Source: Actinomyces marmotae | GTDB lineage: Bacteria > Actinomycetota > Actinomycetes > Actinomycetales > Actinomycetaceae | Direction: 5' to 3' | Assembly: GCF_013177295.1 (NCBI RefSeq) | Contig: NZ_CP053642.1 | Location: forward strand, 2,355,503-2,419,502 | Length of the DNA: 64,000 nucleotides | Notes under the pieces: model-generated | What the model was told of the DNA's origin: nothing | What the model saw: only the letters and a program-made list of their open reading frames with translations | The model's database searches: none | Made by a program: the position numbers and the translations under genes | In this document: in pieces, positions 53,373 to 61,814 of the stretch | How the letters are laid out: the number at the start of each line of letters is the position of its first letter | How positions within the stretch are numbered: position 1 is the stretch's first letter

Positions 53373-53406
53373 CGTGCCCTCCGCCCCTCGTGGGGTGGGG
53401 GGCACG
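53373..53406 (+). terminator. Terminator hairpin after trxA
   Basis: An outer stem CGTGCCC/GGGCACG and an inner CCCC/GGGG pair around a TCGT loop are followed by ATTCTGCTAT. It lies 61 bases after the trxA stop. Confidence 0.55.
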
Positions 53407-53499
53407 ATTCTGCTATCTATACGGAATGTCTTTCATCCGCCCAATATTAATCGGCGCCGCCTACTATTTTAAAAGTCTCCTCCTTTTATCGCGGCATGA
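53407..53499. other. A+T-rich stretch before the first parS site and thrC
   Basis: This short interval (TCTATACGG, AATATTAATC, TACTATTTTAAAAG) stands out from the G+C-rich surroundings. It probably contains the thrC promoter, for example TACTAT or TATTTT as a -10; I cannot fix the exact element. Confidence 0.35.
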
Positions 53500-53515
53500 T
53501 GTTTCACGTGAAACA
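53500..53515. promoter_or_regulatory. parS: parS site 1
   Basis: Perfect TGTTTCACGTGAAACA, the consensus ParB-binding palindrome. It lies in the leader of thrC. Confidence 0.9.
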
Positions 53516-53606
53516 GCTTGTGCGCGATGGGCGCTGATACCTCGACGACCACCATCGTCCTACGATGGGAGCGACTCCCATCCCACTTCGACCAGCGAGG
53601 CGCAGC

Positions 53607-55040
53607 ATGCAGTTCATCTCCACCCGTGGCCAGGCACCATCGGTCAGTTTCACCGAAGCGCTCCTCATGGGACTTGAACCCGATGGGGGGCTTGCTGTTC
53701 CCGCCACGATTCCCACGATCACCGCAAACGTCCTCGAGGACTGGCGCTCTCTTGACTACGCCGCACTGGCAGCGGCCGTCATCGGCCTCTTCGCGACCGA
53801 CATCCCCAAGGCCGATCTGCGCGCGATCGTCTCGGCAGCCTATGGAGCCGACCGATTCCCGACTCCCGTGGTTGCACTGAAACCGCTCGACGGCGTCGTT
53901 CCCGGCCTCACGCTGGTCGGGCTGTCCGAGGGGCCCACGATGGCGTTCAAGGACCTCGCGATGCAGTTCCTGGGTCAGGCGATCCCGTACGTGCTCGCGC
54001 GCGATGGGAAGGTCCTCAACATCCTCGGTGCGACCAGCGGCGACACCGGCTCGGCCGCCGAGCACGCCTTCCGCGGGCAGGAAGGGGTCTCGGTGTTCAT
54101 GCTCTCGCCGGTTGGGAGGATGAGCGACGTGCAACGCGCGCAGATGTACTCCCTGGCCGATCCGAATATCCACAATATCGCGGTTGACGGAGTGTTCGAT
54201 GACTGTCAGGCGCTCGTCAAGGCCCTCAGCAACGATGCCGCCTTCAAGGCTGAGCACAGCCTCGGCGCTGTCAACTCCATTAACATCGGCCGCATCGTCG
54301 CCCAGGCGGTCTACTACGTTTGGGCATGGTTGCGAGCCTCCGACGGCGTTGCGGCAGAGGAGCGGGCACCGTTCCACGTGGACGTAGTAGTTCCGTCCGG
54401 AAACTTCGGCAATATCTACGCCGGTCACCTCGCCAAGAGCATGGGCCTCCCAATCCGCCGGCTCATCCTGGCGACGAACGAGAACAACGTCCTCGATGAC
54501 CTCTTCGCCTCCGGCATCTACCGCCCGCGCTCAGCGGCCGAGACCCTGGCGACCTCAAGCCCCTCGATGGACATCTCACGCGCCTCCAACCTGGAGCGCT
54601 TCGTGTGGCAACTCCTCGGACCGGAAGAGTTCGTCTCCCGTTGGGCCTCGCTGGAGGAGACCGGCTCTCTCGATCTCACCGACCGTCTCCGGGACATGCA
54701 TGAGGAATTCGGCTTCGTCTCCGGCACGTCAACACACAAGGATCGTCTTGCCTCGATCGCGCGCGTCCATGCGGAGGCCGGTGCGCTCATCGATCCTCAT
54801 ACCGCTGACGGCATCACCGTGGCCCTGCGCCACATGGAACAGGGATACCCAACACTCGTCATGGAGACGGCCCTGGCCGCCAAGTTCGCCGAGACCGTGG
54901 AGGAGGCTCTCGGTGAGGCGCCCGAACCACCGATGTTTGTGCGGGAGCTCCTCGGCAAGGAGCAGCACGTCATCGAGATCCCGAACAGCGAGGATGAGCT
55001 GCGCGCGCTGATCAGGCGCTCAGCCCTGCATCGGGGCTGA
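53607..55040 (+). CDS. thrC: Threonine synthase
   Basis: A 477-residue PLP enzyme converting O-phosphohomoserine to threonine. It is the longer, class with an N-terminal MQFISTRGQAPSVSFTEALL. The PLP lysine is K115 in GPTMAFKDLAMQF; the phosphate-binding segment is GATSGDTGSAAEHAF. ATG 53607 with GAGG upstream matches the family N-terminus. It sits within the parS cluster and has lower G+C than its neighbours, but its protein is normal. Confidence 0.95.
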   Translation: MQFISTRGQAPSVSFTEALLMGLEPDGGLAVPATIPTITANVLEDWRSLDYAALAAAVIGLFATDIPKADLRAIVSAAYGADRFPTPVVALKPLDGVVPGLTLVGLSEGPTMAFKDLAMQFLGQAIPYVLARDGKVLNILGATSGDTGSAAEHAFRGQEGVSVFMLSPVGRMSDVQRAQMYSLADPNIHNIAVDGVFDDCQALVKALSNDAAFKAEHSLGAVNSINIGRIVAQAVYYVWAWLRASDGVAAEERAPFHVDVVVPSGNFGNIYAGHLAKSMGLPIRRLILATNENNVLDDLFASGIYRPRSAAETLATSSPSMDISRASNLERFVWQLLGPEEFVSRWASLEETGSLDLTDRLRDMHEEFGFVSGTSTHKDRLASIARVHAEAGALIDPHTADGITVALRHMEQGYPTLVMETALAAKFAETVEEALGEAPEPPMFVRELLGKEQHVIEIPNSEDELRALIRRSALHRG

Positions 55041-55068
55041 GCCAGGAGACCCCAACTCCAAGGGGCCG

Positions 55069-55084
55069 TGTTTCACGTGAAACA
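55069..55084. promoter_or_regulatory. parS: parS site 2
   Basis: Perfect 16-base consensus, 29 bases after the thrC stop. Confidence 0.9.
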
Positions 55085-55093
55085 GCCCGAGGG

Positions 55094-55109
55094 TGTTTCA
55101 CGTGAAACA
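55094..55109. promoter_or_regulatory. parS: parS site 3
   Basis: Perfect 16-base consensus, only nine bases from site 2. Confidence 0.9.
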
Positions 55110-55166
55110 CAGCGATTCCGCCGAGTCGATTCGCTATCGAGTACTCAATCCATTGCTTTCTCACTT

Positions 55167-55198
55167 CGGGGCCGTGTTTCACGTGAAACACGGCCCCG
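55167..55198. promoter_or_regulatory. parS: parS site 4 embedded in a 32-base perfect palindrome
   Basis: The consensus parS (55175-55190) is extended by CGGGGCCG on the left and its exact complement on the right. The RNA would form a 16-bp stem, so the site may double as a transcription terminator for thrC. Confidence 0.85.
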
Positions 55199-55288
55199 CT
55201 GCTCACCCGGAGGAGAGGGGACGAGGCCAACACCGGACGTGGCAGACTTGGAACACAGCAGGGCTGCCCGCCCGGAAAGGACGATGAC

Positions 55289-56596
55289 GTGACTGATCCG
55301 CAGCATGTGAAAGGGAACCGGCTCGATCCCTGGCTCGACAACTACGCAGCGCGCGCCCATGGTCTGCGCGCCTCAGAGACACGCTCCTTGTTCGCCGTGG
55401 CTGCCCGCCCCGAGGTCGTCTCACTCGCCGGCGGCATGCCCAATCTGAAAGACCTGCCTCTGGAACGACTCGCTGAGGCCACCGCGACCATGCTGCGCAA
55501 AGATGGTGGAAAGGCGCTGCAATACGGCAACGGGCAGGGACTGCCCCGTCTTCGGGAGCAGATCCCTGAGGTGATGGCGCTGGAGGGGATCGACGCTGAT
55601 CCTGAAGACGTCATCATCACCACCGGATCCCAACAGGCCGTCGATATCATCACCGAGCTGTTCATCGATCCGGGAGATGTGGTGCTCGCGGAAGCGCCCA
55701 CCTATGTCGGCTCCCTGTCCATCTTCTCCACCTACCAGGCGGACGTGCAACAGGTCCCCATCGATGCTGAGGGCGTCATCCCGGAGGCCCTGGAGGAGCG
55801 CATTGAGTCACTCAAGCGTCAGGGGCGGACCGTGAAGTTCTTCTACTGCCTCCCCAACTTCCACAACCCCGCGGGAGTCACGCTCTCAGAGGAGAGGCGT
55901 CCACAGATCATCGAGATCTGCCGCCGCCACCATGTGCTCATCGTCGAGGACAATCCTTATGGGCTTCTCGGCTTCGAGGGCCAGACCTATACGGCCTTGA
56001 AGACGCTCGCCCCGGATGATGTCGTCTACCTTGGCTCTTTCTCGAAGATCTTCGCCCCGGGCTACCGCGTCGGATGGGCGGTGGCCCCGCCAGCGGTCCG
56101 GGACAAGATGAAACTCGCCTCAGAGGCAGCGATCCTCTGCCCCTCTTCCATGGGGCAGTACTCGATCTCCACCTATCTCGAGCAGTTCGACTGGCGCGCG
56201 CAGATCTCCGAGTTCCGCGGCATGTATCGCCGCCGCAGGGACGCCATGATCTCCGCCCTGGAGGAGTACCTTCCCGGTTGCACGTGGAACACTCCCGACG
56301 GCGGCTTCTACGTCTGGCTTGGTCTGCCCGAGGGCCTGGATGCGAAGGAGATGCTTCCCAGGGCCGTCACGAATCTCGTCGCCTATGTCTCCGGTACCGC
56401 GTTCTTCGCGGGAGGCCGAGCCGGCGAGGATCATCTCAGGCTCTCCTTCTGCTATCCCGAGCCGGAGGAGATCAGAGAGGGGGTCCGCCGGCTCTCGGAA
56501 GTCGTGGCCCGCGATCTTGAGCTTGTCCAGTTGTTCGGCCCGGCGCGCTCTGAGCCGCGCCCCGGCGTATCCGCTCCCGCCCCCGACCAGATCTGA
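55289..56596 (+). CDS. PLP-dependent aminotransferase (LysN/2-aminoadipate type)
   Basis: A 435-residue class I/II aminotransferase. Landmarks: ALQYGNGQGLPRLREQI, TTGSQQAVDIITELF, YCLPNFHNPAGVTLS, EDNPYGLLGF and the PLP lysine K253 in LGSFSKIFAPGYRVGW. This is the subgroup annotated as 2-aminoadipate or aromatic aminotransferase and related to the MocR effector domain; no HTH is present, so it is an enzyme. Start GTG 55289 has GAAAGGA upstream. It is nine bases before the ddl-like gene. Confidence 0.88.
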   Translation: MTDPQHVKGNRLDPWLDNYAARAHGLRASETRSLFAVAARPEVVSLAGGMPNLKDLPLERLAEATATMLRKDGGKALQYGNGQGLPRLREQIPEVMALEGIDADPEDVIITTGSQQAVDIITELFIDPGDVVLAEAPTYVGSLSIFSTYQADVQQVPIDAEGVIPEALEERIESLKRQGRTVKFFYCLPNFHNPAGVTLSEERRPQIIEICRRHHVLIVEDNPYGLLGFEGQTYTALKTLAPDDVVYLGSFSKIFAPGYRVGWAVAPPAVRDKMKLASEAAILCPSSMGQYSISTYLEQFDWRAQISEFRGMYRRRRDAMISALEEYLPGCTWNTPDGGFYVWLGLPEGLDAKEMLPRAVTNLVAYVSGTAFFAGGRAGEDHLRLSFCYPEPEEIREGVRRLSEVVARDLELVQLFGPARSEPRPGVSAPAPDQI

Positions 56597-56605
56597 GGTA
56601 GTTCC

Positions 56606-57559
56606 ATGACAATCGCGACATCGCCCGAGCCCCTGCGCATCGCCGTCCTCGCTGGCGGCCTCAGCCATGAGAGGGACGTATCCCAGCGCTCAGGGAACCG
56701 CGTGGCACAAGTCCTCCGTCACCTCGGCCACAGCGTCATCGTCCTCGACGTGGATGCCCGAATGATCTCCTCACTCCGCGCCTTCAGCCCTGATGTTGTG
56801 TGGCCGCTGGTTCACGGTGGACACGGGGAGGACGGCGGTCTCCAAAACGTACTCATCGGCCTTGAGCTTCCCTATGTCGGCACCCACTCCGACGGATGCC
56901 AGCGTGCCTCATTCAAACCGACAGCAAAGGCCACTGTCCGCACCGGGGGTGTTCTCACCCCTGACTCGCTCACCCTCCCCAAGGACTACTTCGCCCAGAT
57001 GGGCGCCCAGGAGGTCCTTGGCATGGTCACCGATCACCTCGGGCTGCCGGTGGTGGTGAAGCCGAATCAGGGCGGCTCGGGGCTCGGCGTCTCCCTGGCC
57101 TCGAACGCGGATGATCTCCGCTCAGCGATGGTGGGGTGCTTCGCCTACGACGAGCGGGCGCTTATCGAGAAGTACGTCGCCGGTACGGAGGTCGCGGTAT
57201 CCGTCGTCGACACCGGTTCAGGTCCACGTGCGCTCCCACCGGTGGAAGTCTTCTCCGAAGGGGCTTACGACTTCGACGCCCGCTACAACCCCGGTAGGTC
57301 GGAGTACTTCGTCCCCGCCCGTCTTTCAGAGGCCGCCATTGAGCGGCTCAAGGAGACCGCCATTATCGTCCACACGACGTTGGGGCTCGGTCACGTCTCC
57401 AGGACCGACCTCATCCTCGATGAGACTGGAACCCCCTGGTTCATCGATGTCAATGTCACTCCGGGAATGACCGAGACGAGCCTTTTCCCACTCGCCGCCG
57501 AAGCGGATGGCGACCTCCCGAGCCTCTACGACGCACTCGTGCACGCACCGCTGCTCTGA
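56606..57559 (+). CDS. D-alanine-D-alanine ligase-family ATP-grasp enzyme
   Basis: A 317-residue ATP-grasp ligase. It begins RIAVLAGGLSHERDVSQRSG (the Ddl serine/glutamate substrate loop) and contains VWPLVHGGHGEDG, KPNQGGSGLGVS and FIDVNVTPGMTETS, which binds Mg-ATP. The ligase is somewhat shorter than typical Ddl. Genes of this type are conserved next to parB in many Actinobacteria, beside a longer ddl elsewhere; the true amino-acid partner may therefore differ from D-Ala. It is followed by a terminator. Confidence 0.85.
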   Translation: MTIATSPEPLRIAVLAGGLSHERDVSQRSGNRVAQVLRHLGHSVIVLDVDARMISSLRAFSPDVVWPLVHGGHGEDGGLQNVLIGLELPYVGTHSDGCQRASFKPTAKATVRTGGVLTPDSLTLPKDYFAQMGAQEVLGMVTDHLGLPVVVKPNQGGSGLGVSLASNADDLRSAMVGCFAYDERALIEKYVAGTEVAVSVVDTGSGPRALPPVEVFSEGAYDFDARYNPGRSEYFVPARLSEAAIERLKETAIIVHTTLGLGHVSRTDLILDETGTPWFIDVNVTPGMTETSLFPLAAEADGDLPSLYDALVHAPLL

Positions 57560-57578
57560 CGGCCCCCATCTGACACCT

Positions 57579-57621
57579 GATCGCCCCGACGCGCTTCGAC
57601 GCGCGTCGGGGCGATCATTTT
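57579..57621 (+). terminator. Rho-independent terminator after the ddl-like gene
   Basis: A long stem (GATCGCCCCGACGCG paired with CGCGTCGGGGCGATC) is followed by ATTTT, 20 bases after the stop. Confidence 0.85.
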
Positions 57622-57649
57622 GCTTCCGTCATCTCAACTCTCCCCGGAC

Positions 57650-57665
57650 CGTTTCACGTGAAACA
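57650..57665. promoter_or_regulatory. parS: parS site 5
   Basis: CGTTTCACGTGAAACA, one outer-base mismatch from the consensus. Confidence 0.8.
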
Positions 57666-57714
57666 CGTCAACGGCCGCCGCGGCGGCATGGGGCGAAGTG
57701 CTCGTGGATCGAGC

Positions 57715-57730
57715 GGTTTCACGTGAAACC
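57715..57730. promoter_or_regulatory. parS: parS site 6
   Basis: GGTTTCACGTGAAACC, a symmetric outer-base variant with the full 14-base core. Confidence 0.8.
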
Positions 57731-57755
57731 GCCCCTTCCGCCCGTGAAATAGCGG

Positions 57756-57771
57756 TGTTTCACGTGAAACA
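57756..57771. promoter_or_regulatory. parS: parS site 7
   Basis: Perfect consensus, extended by AGCGG and its complement into a 26-base palindrome (57751-57776). Confidence 0.9.
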
Positions 57772-57820
57772 CCGCTGCTCGGATTCCGGGGTAATACACA
57801 TTATTGCCCGCCTCGTCCGC

Positions 57821-57836
57821 GGTTTCACGTGAAACA
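57821..57836. promoter_or_regulatory. parS: parS site 8
   Basis: GGTTTCACGTGAAACA, one outer-base mismatch, next to the parB terminator hairpin. Confidence 0.8.
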
Positions 57837-57837
57837 G

Positions 57838-57870
57838 TCGCGCCGCCAATCGAGAGGATTGGCGGCGCGA
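57838..57870 (-). terminator. Hairpin after parB
   Basis: A perfect 14-bp stem (TCGCGCCGCCAATC / GATTGGCGGCGCGA) with a five-base loop lies 27 bases beyond the parB stop. No T-run follows. Confidence 0.65.
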
Positions 57871-57897
57871 TGATTGGGCAGGTGAGGCGGGCGGCCC

Positions 57898-59355
57898 TTA
57901 GACCTCGTCCAGCGAGGTACCCGGCGCGAGGGCCTCGACCAGCCGGGCAAGATCATCCTCACCCGCGAACTCGATAGTGATCTTTCCCTTCTTGGCGCCT
58001 CGAACCACCTTCACCCGGGTGTCGAAGGCATCCGAGAGGCGGGTAGAGAGCGCGGGGAGGGGAAGTGAGCGACTACGCTCGGAACTCGGCTTCGCAGTGG
58101 TGCCGGGTTCATCGTGAAGCGCGACGAGCTCCTCCGTGGCTCGCACGGAGAGCCCCTCGGAAACGATCCGCTCGGCAAGGGTCTCCATCGCATCATGGTC
58201 CGGCAGCCCAAGGAGGGAGCGGGCATGCCCCGCGCTGAGCACGCCGGCGGCGAGCCGACGCTGCACAGTGCCGGGAAGCTTCATGAGGCGCAGGGTATTG
58301 GAGATCTGAGAGCGTGAGCGCGCGATCCTCCGGGAGAGCTCAGCATGAGTGCAGCCAAAGTCCTCCAGGAGTGCCTGGTACGCCGCGGCTTCTTCCAAGG
58401 GATTCAGTTGAACGCGGTGGAGGTTCTCCAGCAGGGCGTCACGGAGGAGGTCCTGATCGTCGGTGTAGCGGACGATCGCGGGAATCGTCTCGATGCCGGC
58501 ATGCTTGGAGGCGCGCAGACGGCGCTCACCCATGATGAGCTCGTAGCGCGTGCCGTCCTCATCATCGATGCGTCGAACGACGATGGGCTGGAGGAGTCCG
58601 ACCTCTTTAATGGAGGAGGCGAGTTCCTCGATATCCTCCTCATCGAAGACCTGTCGTGGCTGCCTCGGGTTGGGTGAGATGAGCTCCACGGGAAGCTCCG
58701 CGAAGGTCGCCCCTGGGACCGGGACGAGTCCGCTGGGGTCCTCTCCCTGCCCATCACCGTTCTCACCTGGCGTCGCCACCGAGCCACCATTCTCGACGGC
58801 GACCTCCTCGGTCACCACGTCCTGTGCCTCAGCGCCATGGACATCGCTGGGCTGGGCGTCCGCCACATCAGAGGCCTCGACGGTGGGAGCGCCGGTTTCA
58901 CGTGAAACCGACTTCTTCCCAGGATCAGAGTCCTTCTGAGCGGTTTCACGTGAAACACCCTCGACGGCTTTCTCCGCCTTCTTCTCGATCTCGCTCGCCG
59001 GCCTCTTCGCCGCGACGCTCGCGACCCCCCTCGTGGTCTCCACGGGCTGCCGACTCCGATTACCAGAGCCCTTCCGCCCGTTCTTCGAAGCCCTCTTCGA
59101 CGGAGCGAGAAGAGTGGCGGCGATATCCGCCGAGGTGTGTGCCGCCTGCCCGGATGCCGTGGCTTCCTCCGCCGCGCCGGGCTGCTTCTCCTCGTTGCCG
59201 ATCTCCGCCTTCACGCCGTCGTCCGCCTTGGCGGCGCGAGCGGCGCGCCCCTCGGGGAAGAAGACGTCCGTGGGGCGCCTGACGGGGGCCTCCGCCTGGG
59301 CCTCCGGGATGAGGGCCTGCAGCCCACGACCGAGTCCGCGCTTCTTCTGCGCCAT
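57898..59355 (-). CDS. parB: Chromosome partitioning protein ParB
   Basis: A 485-residue ParB. It begins with the usual [14 protein letters not shown] peptide. A disordered, charged N-terminal extension of about 200 residues precedes the CTPase domain ([32 protein letters not shown]). The HTH reads [21 protein letters not shown], and the C-terminal dimer domain ends SLDEV. Two parS sites lie within the gene, and both are read in frame as VSRET. ParB clamps spread from parS and recruit condensin. It starts six bases after the parA stop. Confidence 0.96.
   Translation of the reverse strand: MAQKKRGLGRGLQALIPEAQAEAPVRRPTDVFFPEGRAARAAKADDGVKAEIGNEEKQPGAAEEATASGQAAHTSADIAATLLAPSKRASKNGRKGSGNRSRQPVETTRGVASVAAKRPASEIEKKAEKAVEGVSRETAQKDSDPGKKSVSRETGAPTVEASDVADAQPSDVHGAEAQDVVTEEVAVENGGSVATPGENGDGQGEDPSGLVPVPGATFAELPVELISPNPRQPRQVFDEEDIEELASSIKEVGLLQPIVVRRIDDEDGTRYELIMGERRLRASKHAGIETIPAIVRYTDDQDLLRDALLENLHRVQLNPLEEAAAYQALLEDFGCTHAELSRRIARSRSQISNTLRLMKLPGTVQRRLAAGVLSAGHARSLLGLPDHDAMETLAERIVSEGLSVRATEELVALHDEPGTTAKPSSERSRSLPLPALSTRLSDAFDTRVKVVRGAKKGKITIEFAGEDDLARLVEALAPGTSLDEV
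58894..58909. promoter_or_regulatory. parS: parS site 9, inside parB
   Basis: GGTTTCACGTGAAACC within the disordered N-terminal part of parB; translated as VSRET. Confidence 0.8.
58942..58957. promoter_or_regulatory. parS: parS site 10, inside parB
   Basis: GGTTTCACGTGAAACA, 32 bases from site 9 and also translated as VSRET. Confidence 0.8.
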
Positions 59356-59361
59356 CTGTGC

Positions 59362-60372
59362 TCAGGCCTCCTTGGAGTTGTTGTCCGCCGTGCCGGCGTC
59401 GTTGCTGTTGACGTTTCCCGTGATCCCCGCGTCCTCGACCTGGGGGTTGTGGGAGCCCTCGGTGGTCTCACGAACCACGCGCCGCGTCTGCCATCCCGCG
59501 ATGCCGCGGTCGGCGATCTCCCAAGCGAGTCTCTTGTAGGCGATGGCGCCTGAGGCACGTGGATCCCAGAACACCACGGGCGAGCCGAAGGAGGGGGCCT
59601 CCGCCACTCGGATCGAGCGCGGGATCTTCGTGTCGAGTGTGGCGTCGGGGAAGTAGGTCCGCACCTCCGCCTCCACGTCCCTGGCGAGGGTGGTGCGCCC
59701 ATCGAACATGGTCAGGACGATCATGGAGACGGCGAGTGCGGGGTTGTGGATTTTCGCGATCCGCTCGATAGAGCGGCTGAGCAGCGCCAGGCCCTCCAGG
59801 GCGTAGTACTCGGCCTGCATCGGGATGAGCACCTCATTGGCGGCCACGAAGGCATTGATCGTCATGATGCCCAGGCTCGGGGGGCAGTCAATGATGATGT
59901 AGTCCATTCGGGGCTGCCCGTCCTCATACCGGGAGCGCAAGTAGTCCTCAAGGGCGAGGCGAAGCTTGGATTCACGTGACGAGGTGTTGATGAGCTCGAT
60001 CTCGACGGCGGCCACGTCAATCGTGGCGGGCAGGCAGTAGAGGGTCGGGGCGAAGCGCGTCTGGACGACGACGTCGTTGAACGGCATGCCATCCACGAGC
60101 ACGTCGTAGATCGAAGCGTGCTCCTCATCGTGGGGCACGCCGAGGGCGGTGGAGGCATTGCCCTGGGAGTCGGCGTCAATGAGCAGCACGTGAAGCCCCG
60201 CCTCCGCGAGGGCTGCGGCCACGTTGACGGCGGTCGAGGTCTTTCCCACCCCGCCCTTCTGGTTGGCCACCGCGATCACCCGGGTCTGCTCGGGTGGCTG
60301 AAACCCGCCCTCGGCCAACTCGCTCAGTGTCGAGTGATCAGCTCGGACCTGATCGAAGATGGATCCCGGCAC
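59362..60372 (-). CDS. parA: Chromosome partitioning ATPase ParA
   Basis: A 336-residue ATPase of the Soj/ParA type. The deviant Walker A is KGGVGKT (39-45), Walker B reads YIIIDCPPSLG, and FDGRTTLARDVEAEVR is the conserved DNA-binding region. It forms nucleoid-bound dimers that pull ParB-parS complexes. GTG 60372 with GGAGGAGGG upstream is preferred over a TTG 12 codons earlier. The C-terminal ~35 residues are an Asn/Asp/Thr-rich tail. Confidence 0.96.
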   Translation of the reverse strand: MPGSIFDQVRADHSTLSELAEGGFQPPEQTRVIAVANQKGGVGKTSTAVNVAAALAEAGLHVLLIDADSQGNASTALGVPHDEEHASIYDVLVDGMPFNDVVVQTRFAPTLYCLPATIDVAAVEIELINTSSRESKLRLALEDYLRSRYEDGQPRMDYIIIDCPPSLGIMTINAFVAANEVLIPMQAEYYALEGLALLSRSIERIAKIHNPALAVSMIVLTMFDGRTTLARDVEAEVRTYFPDATLDTKIPRSIRVAEAPSFGSPVVFWDPRASGAIAYKRLAWEIADRGIAGWQTRRVVRETTEGSHNPQVEDAGITGNVNSNDAGTADNNSKEA

Positions 60373-60475
60373 GCTGCCCTCCTCCAACGACGGCGCACGG
60401 CACCTCAAGGGGCACCGTCTGTCCCGTCAGTCTACGGCAGGAGTACCGCGAGCCACTGGTGGGCGCGAGGCGAAC

Positions 60476-61147
60476 TCAGCGACGTGGGCGCTGAACCTGG
60501 ACGACTTTCGTCACGTCGTCGCCAGCGGTGACGACTTCATGGACGACAGCGGGCAGGAACTTCGCCTTCTTAATGACGTACTTGGCGTCGCGGACCTCAT
60601 CGTCCGCCTTGGCGCCCTTGAGGGCGAGGAGGCTCGCCCCGGGGCGGAGCATTGGCGCCGTGAGCCGGACGAGCTTGGAGAGATTGGCGACGGCGCGCGC
60701 GGTCACAGCGTCGTACTTCTCTTTCATCTCCTCGGCCCGGGCGCGGTGAATCGTCACGTTGTCGAGGCCGAGTTCCTCGACGACATCTGATAACCAGACT
60801 ACGCGGCGCTCCATAGTTTCAATAAGCGATACTTCTAGATCCGGTCGGATGATCGCGATGATGATCCCTGGGAAACCCGCCCCGGATCCGACGTCGGCCA
60901 CGGTCCCCCGGGAGGGCAGGAAAGGGCCGACAGCGGCGGAGTTGACGAGGTGGCGGGACCAGAGCCTGGGAAGCTCGCGAGGGCCCAGAAGACCCCGCAA
61001 CTCGCCCTCGGCGACCAGCATCTGGGCGAAGCGCTCCGCCGCCGGGAAGCCGAGTCCGAAGATCTCGCGCATCTCCTCACTCGGCCGCTCAACCTCGGCG
61101 GACTGATCCTCCAGGGCGCTCCCGGCGTCCTCCTGATCCTGCCCCAT
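60476..61147 (-). CDS. rsmG: 16S rRNA (guanine527-N7) methyltransferase
   Basis: A 223-residue SAM enzyme. The RsmG fingerprint is present: LWSRHLVNSAAVGPFL, VADVGSGAGFPGIIIAI (SAM site) and TARAVANLSKLV. The acidic N-terminal 25 residues are lineage-specific. It lies two bases after jag, in the conserved order yidC-jag-rsmG-parA-parB. Confidence 0.95.
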   Translation of the reverse strand: MGQDQEDAGSALEDQSAEVERPSEEMREIFGLGFPAAERFAQMLVAEGELRGLLGPRELPRLWSRHLVNSAAVGPFLPSRGTVADVGSGAGFPGIIIAIIRPDLEVSLIETMERRVVWLSDVVEELGLDNVTIHRARAEEMKEKYDAVTARAVANLSKLVRLTAPMLRPGASLLALKGAKADDEVRDAKYVIKKAKFLPAVVHEVVTAGDDVTKVVQVQRPRR

Positions 61148-61149
61148 GC

Positions 61150-61758
61150 TCAGTCCTGGGCCTGCTCGGCGCCCTCGGCGCTCTCGGCACTGTCAGCGCT
61201 GCCGGCGTCGTCGATGCCCGGCTCGTCATCCTCCTCGGGCAGCATGATGACGACGTGGCGGTGCGGCTCGGCGCCCTCGGACTCGGAGACCAGCCCCGCC
61301 GCGGCGACGACGTCGTGGCAGACCTTCCGCTCGAAGGGGTTCATCGGCGCCAAGGACACGGTCTCGCCCGAGGCGTGGACCCGGGCGACGGCCTCGGCGG
61401 CGATCTTGGTGAGCTCCTCGCGCCGGCCCGCGCGATAGCCGTTGATGTCGAGCATGAGGCGCGAGCGGTTACCGGTGCGCGCCTGAACGGCGAGCCTGGT
61501 GAGCTCCTGAACGGCCTCAAGGACCTCGCCGTCGCGGCCAACGAGGTCGGCGAGCTCGCGCTCATCGCCCTCCTCCGAGGCGACGATGGCGATCGAGGCG
61601 CGGCCGTGATCGACGTCGATGTCGATGTCCCCGCCGAGGTCGGCGATGTCGAGGAGCTCCTCGAGGTAGTCGGCGCCGATCTCGCCCTCCTCCTCCAGGC
61701 GCTTGACGGTGTTGGAAACGGCCGGGGCCGCTACCGCGTTGTCAGTGTTGTCCGTCAC
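61150..61758 (-). CDS. jag: Jag/KhpB-type RNA-binding protein (KH and R3H domains)
   Basis: A 202-residue protein. The KH domain (ASIAIVASEEGDERELADLVGR as its core) and the R3H domain (AVQARTGNRSRLMLDINGYR, then VSLAPMNPFERKVCH) occupy residues 40-170; an acidic tail rich in Ala/Glu/Ser follows. Family members bind RNA and influence cell division and elongation. GTG 61758 is preferred to a TTG 11 codons upstream because of the AAAGGA site; some uncertainty remains. Confidence 0.9.
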   Translation of the reverse strand: MTDNTDNAVAAPAVSNTVKRLEEEGEIGADYLEELLDIADLGGDIDIDVDHGRASIAIVASEEGDERELADLVGRDGEVLEAVQELTRLAVQARTGNRSRLMLDINGYRAGRREELTKIAAEAVARVHASGETVSLAPMNPFERKVCHDVVAAAGLVSESEGAEPHRHVVIMLPEEDDEPGIDDAGSADSAESAEGAEQAQD

Positions 61759-61814
61759 GATCTGTCCGTTCCTTTGCTTCTGAGGGTTCAATGCTGGGTG
61801 GGCCGAGGCTTCGC

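Noticed and set aside
55068..55292. Small open frames starting MFHVK and containing VSRET
   Set aside because: They are translations of the parS palindromes and lack ribosome sites.
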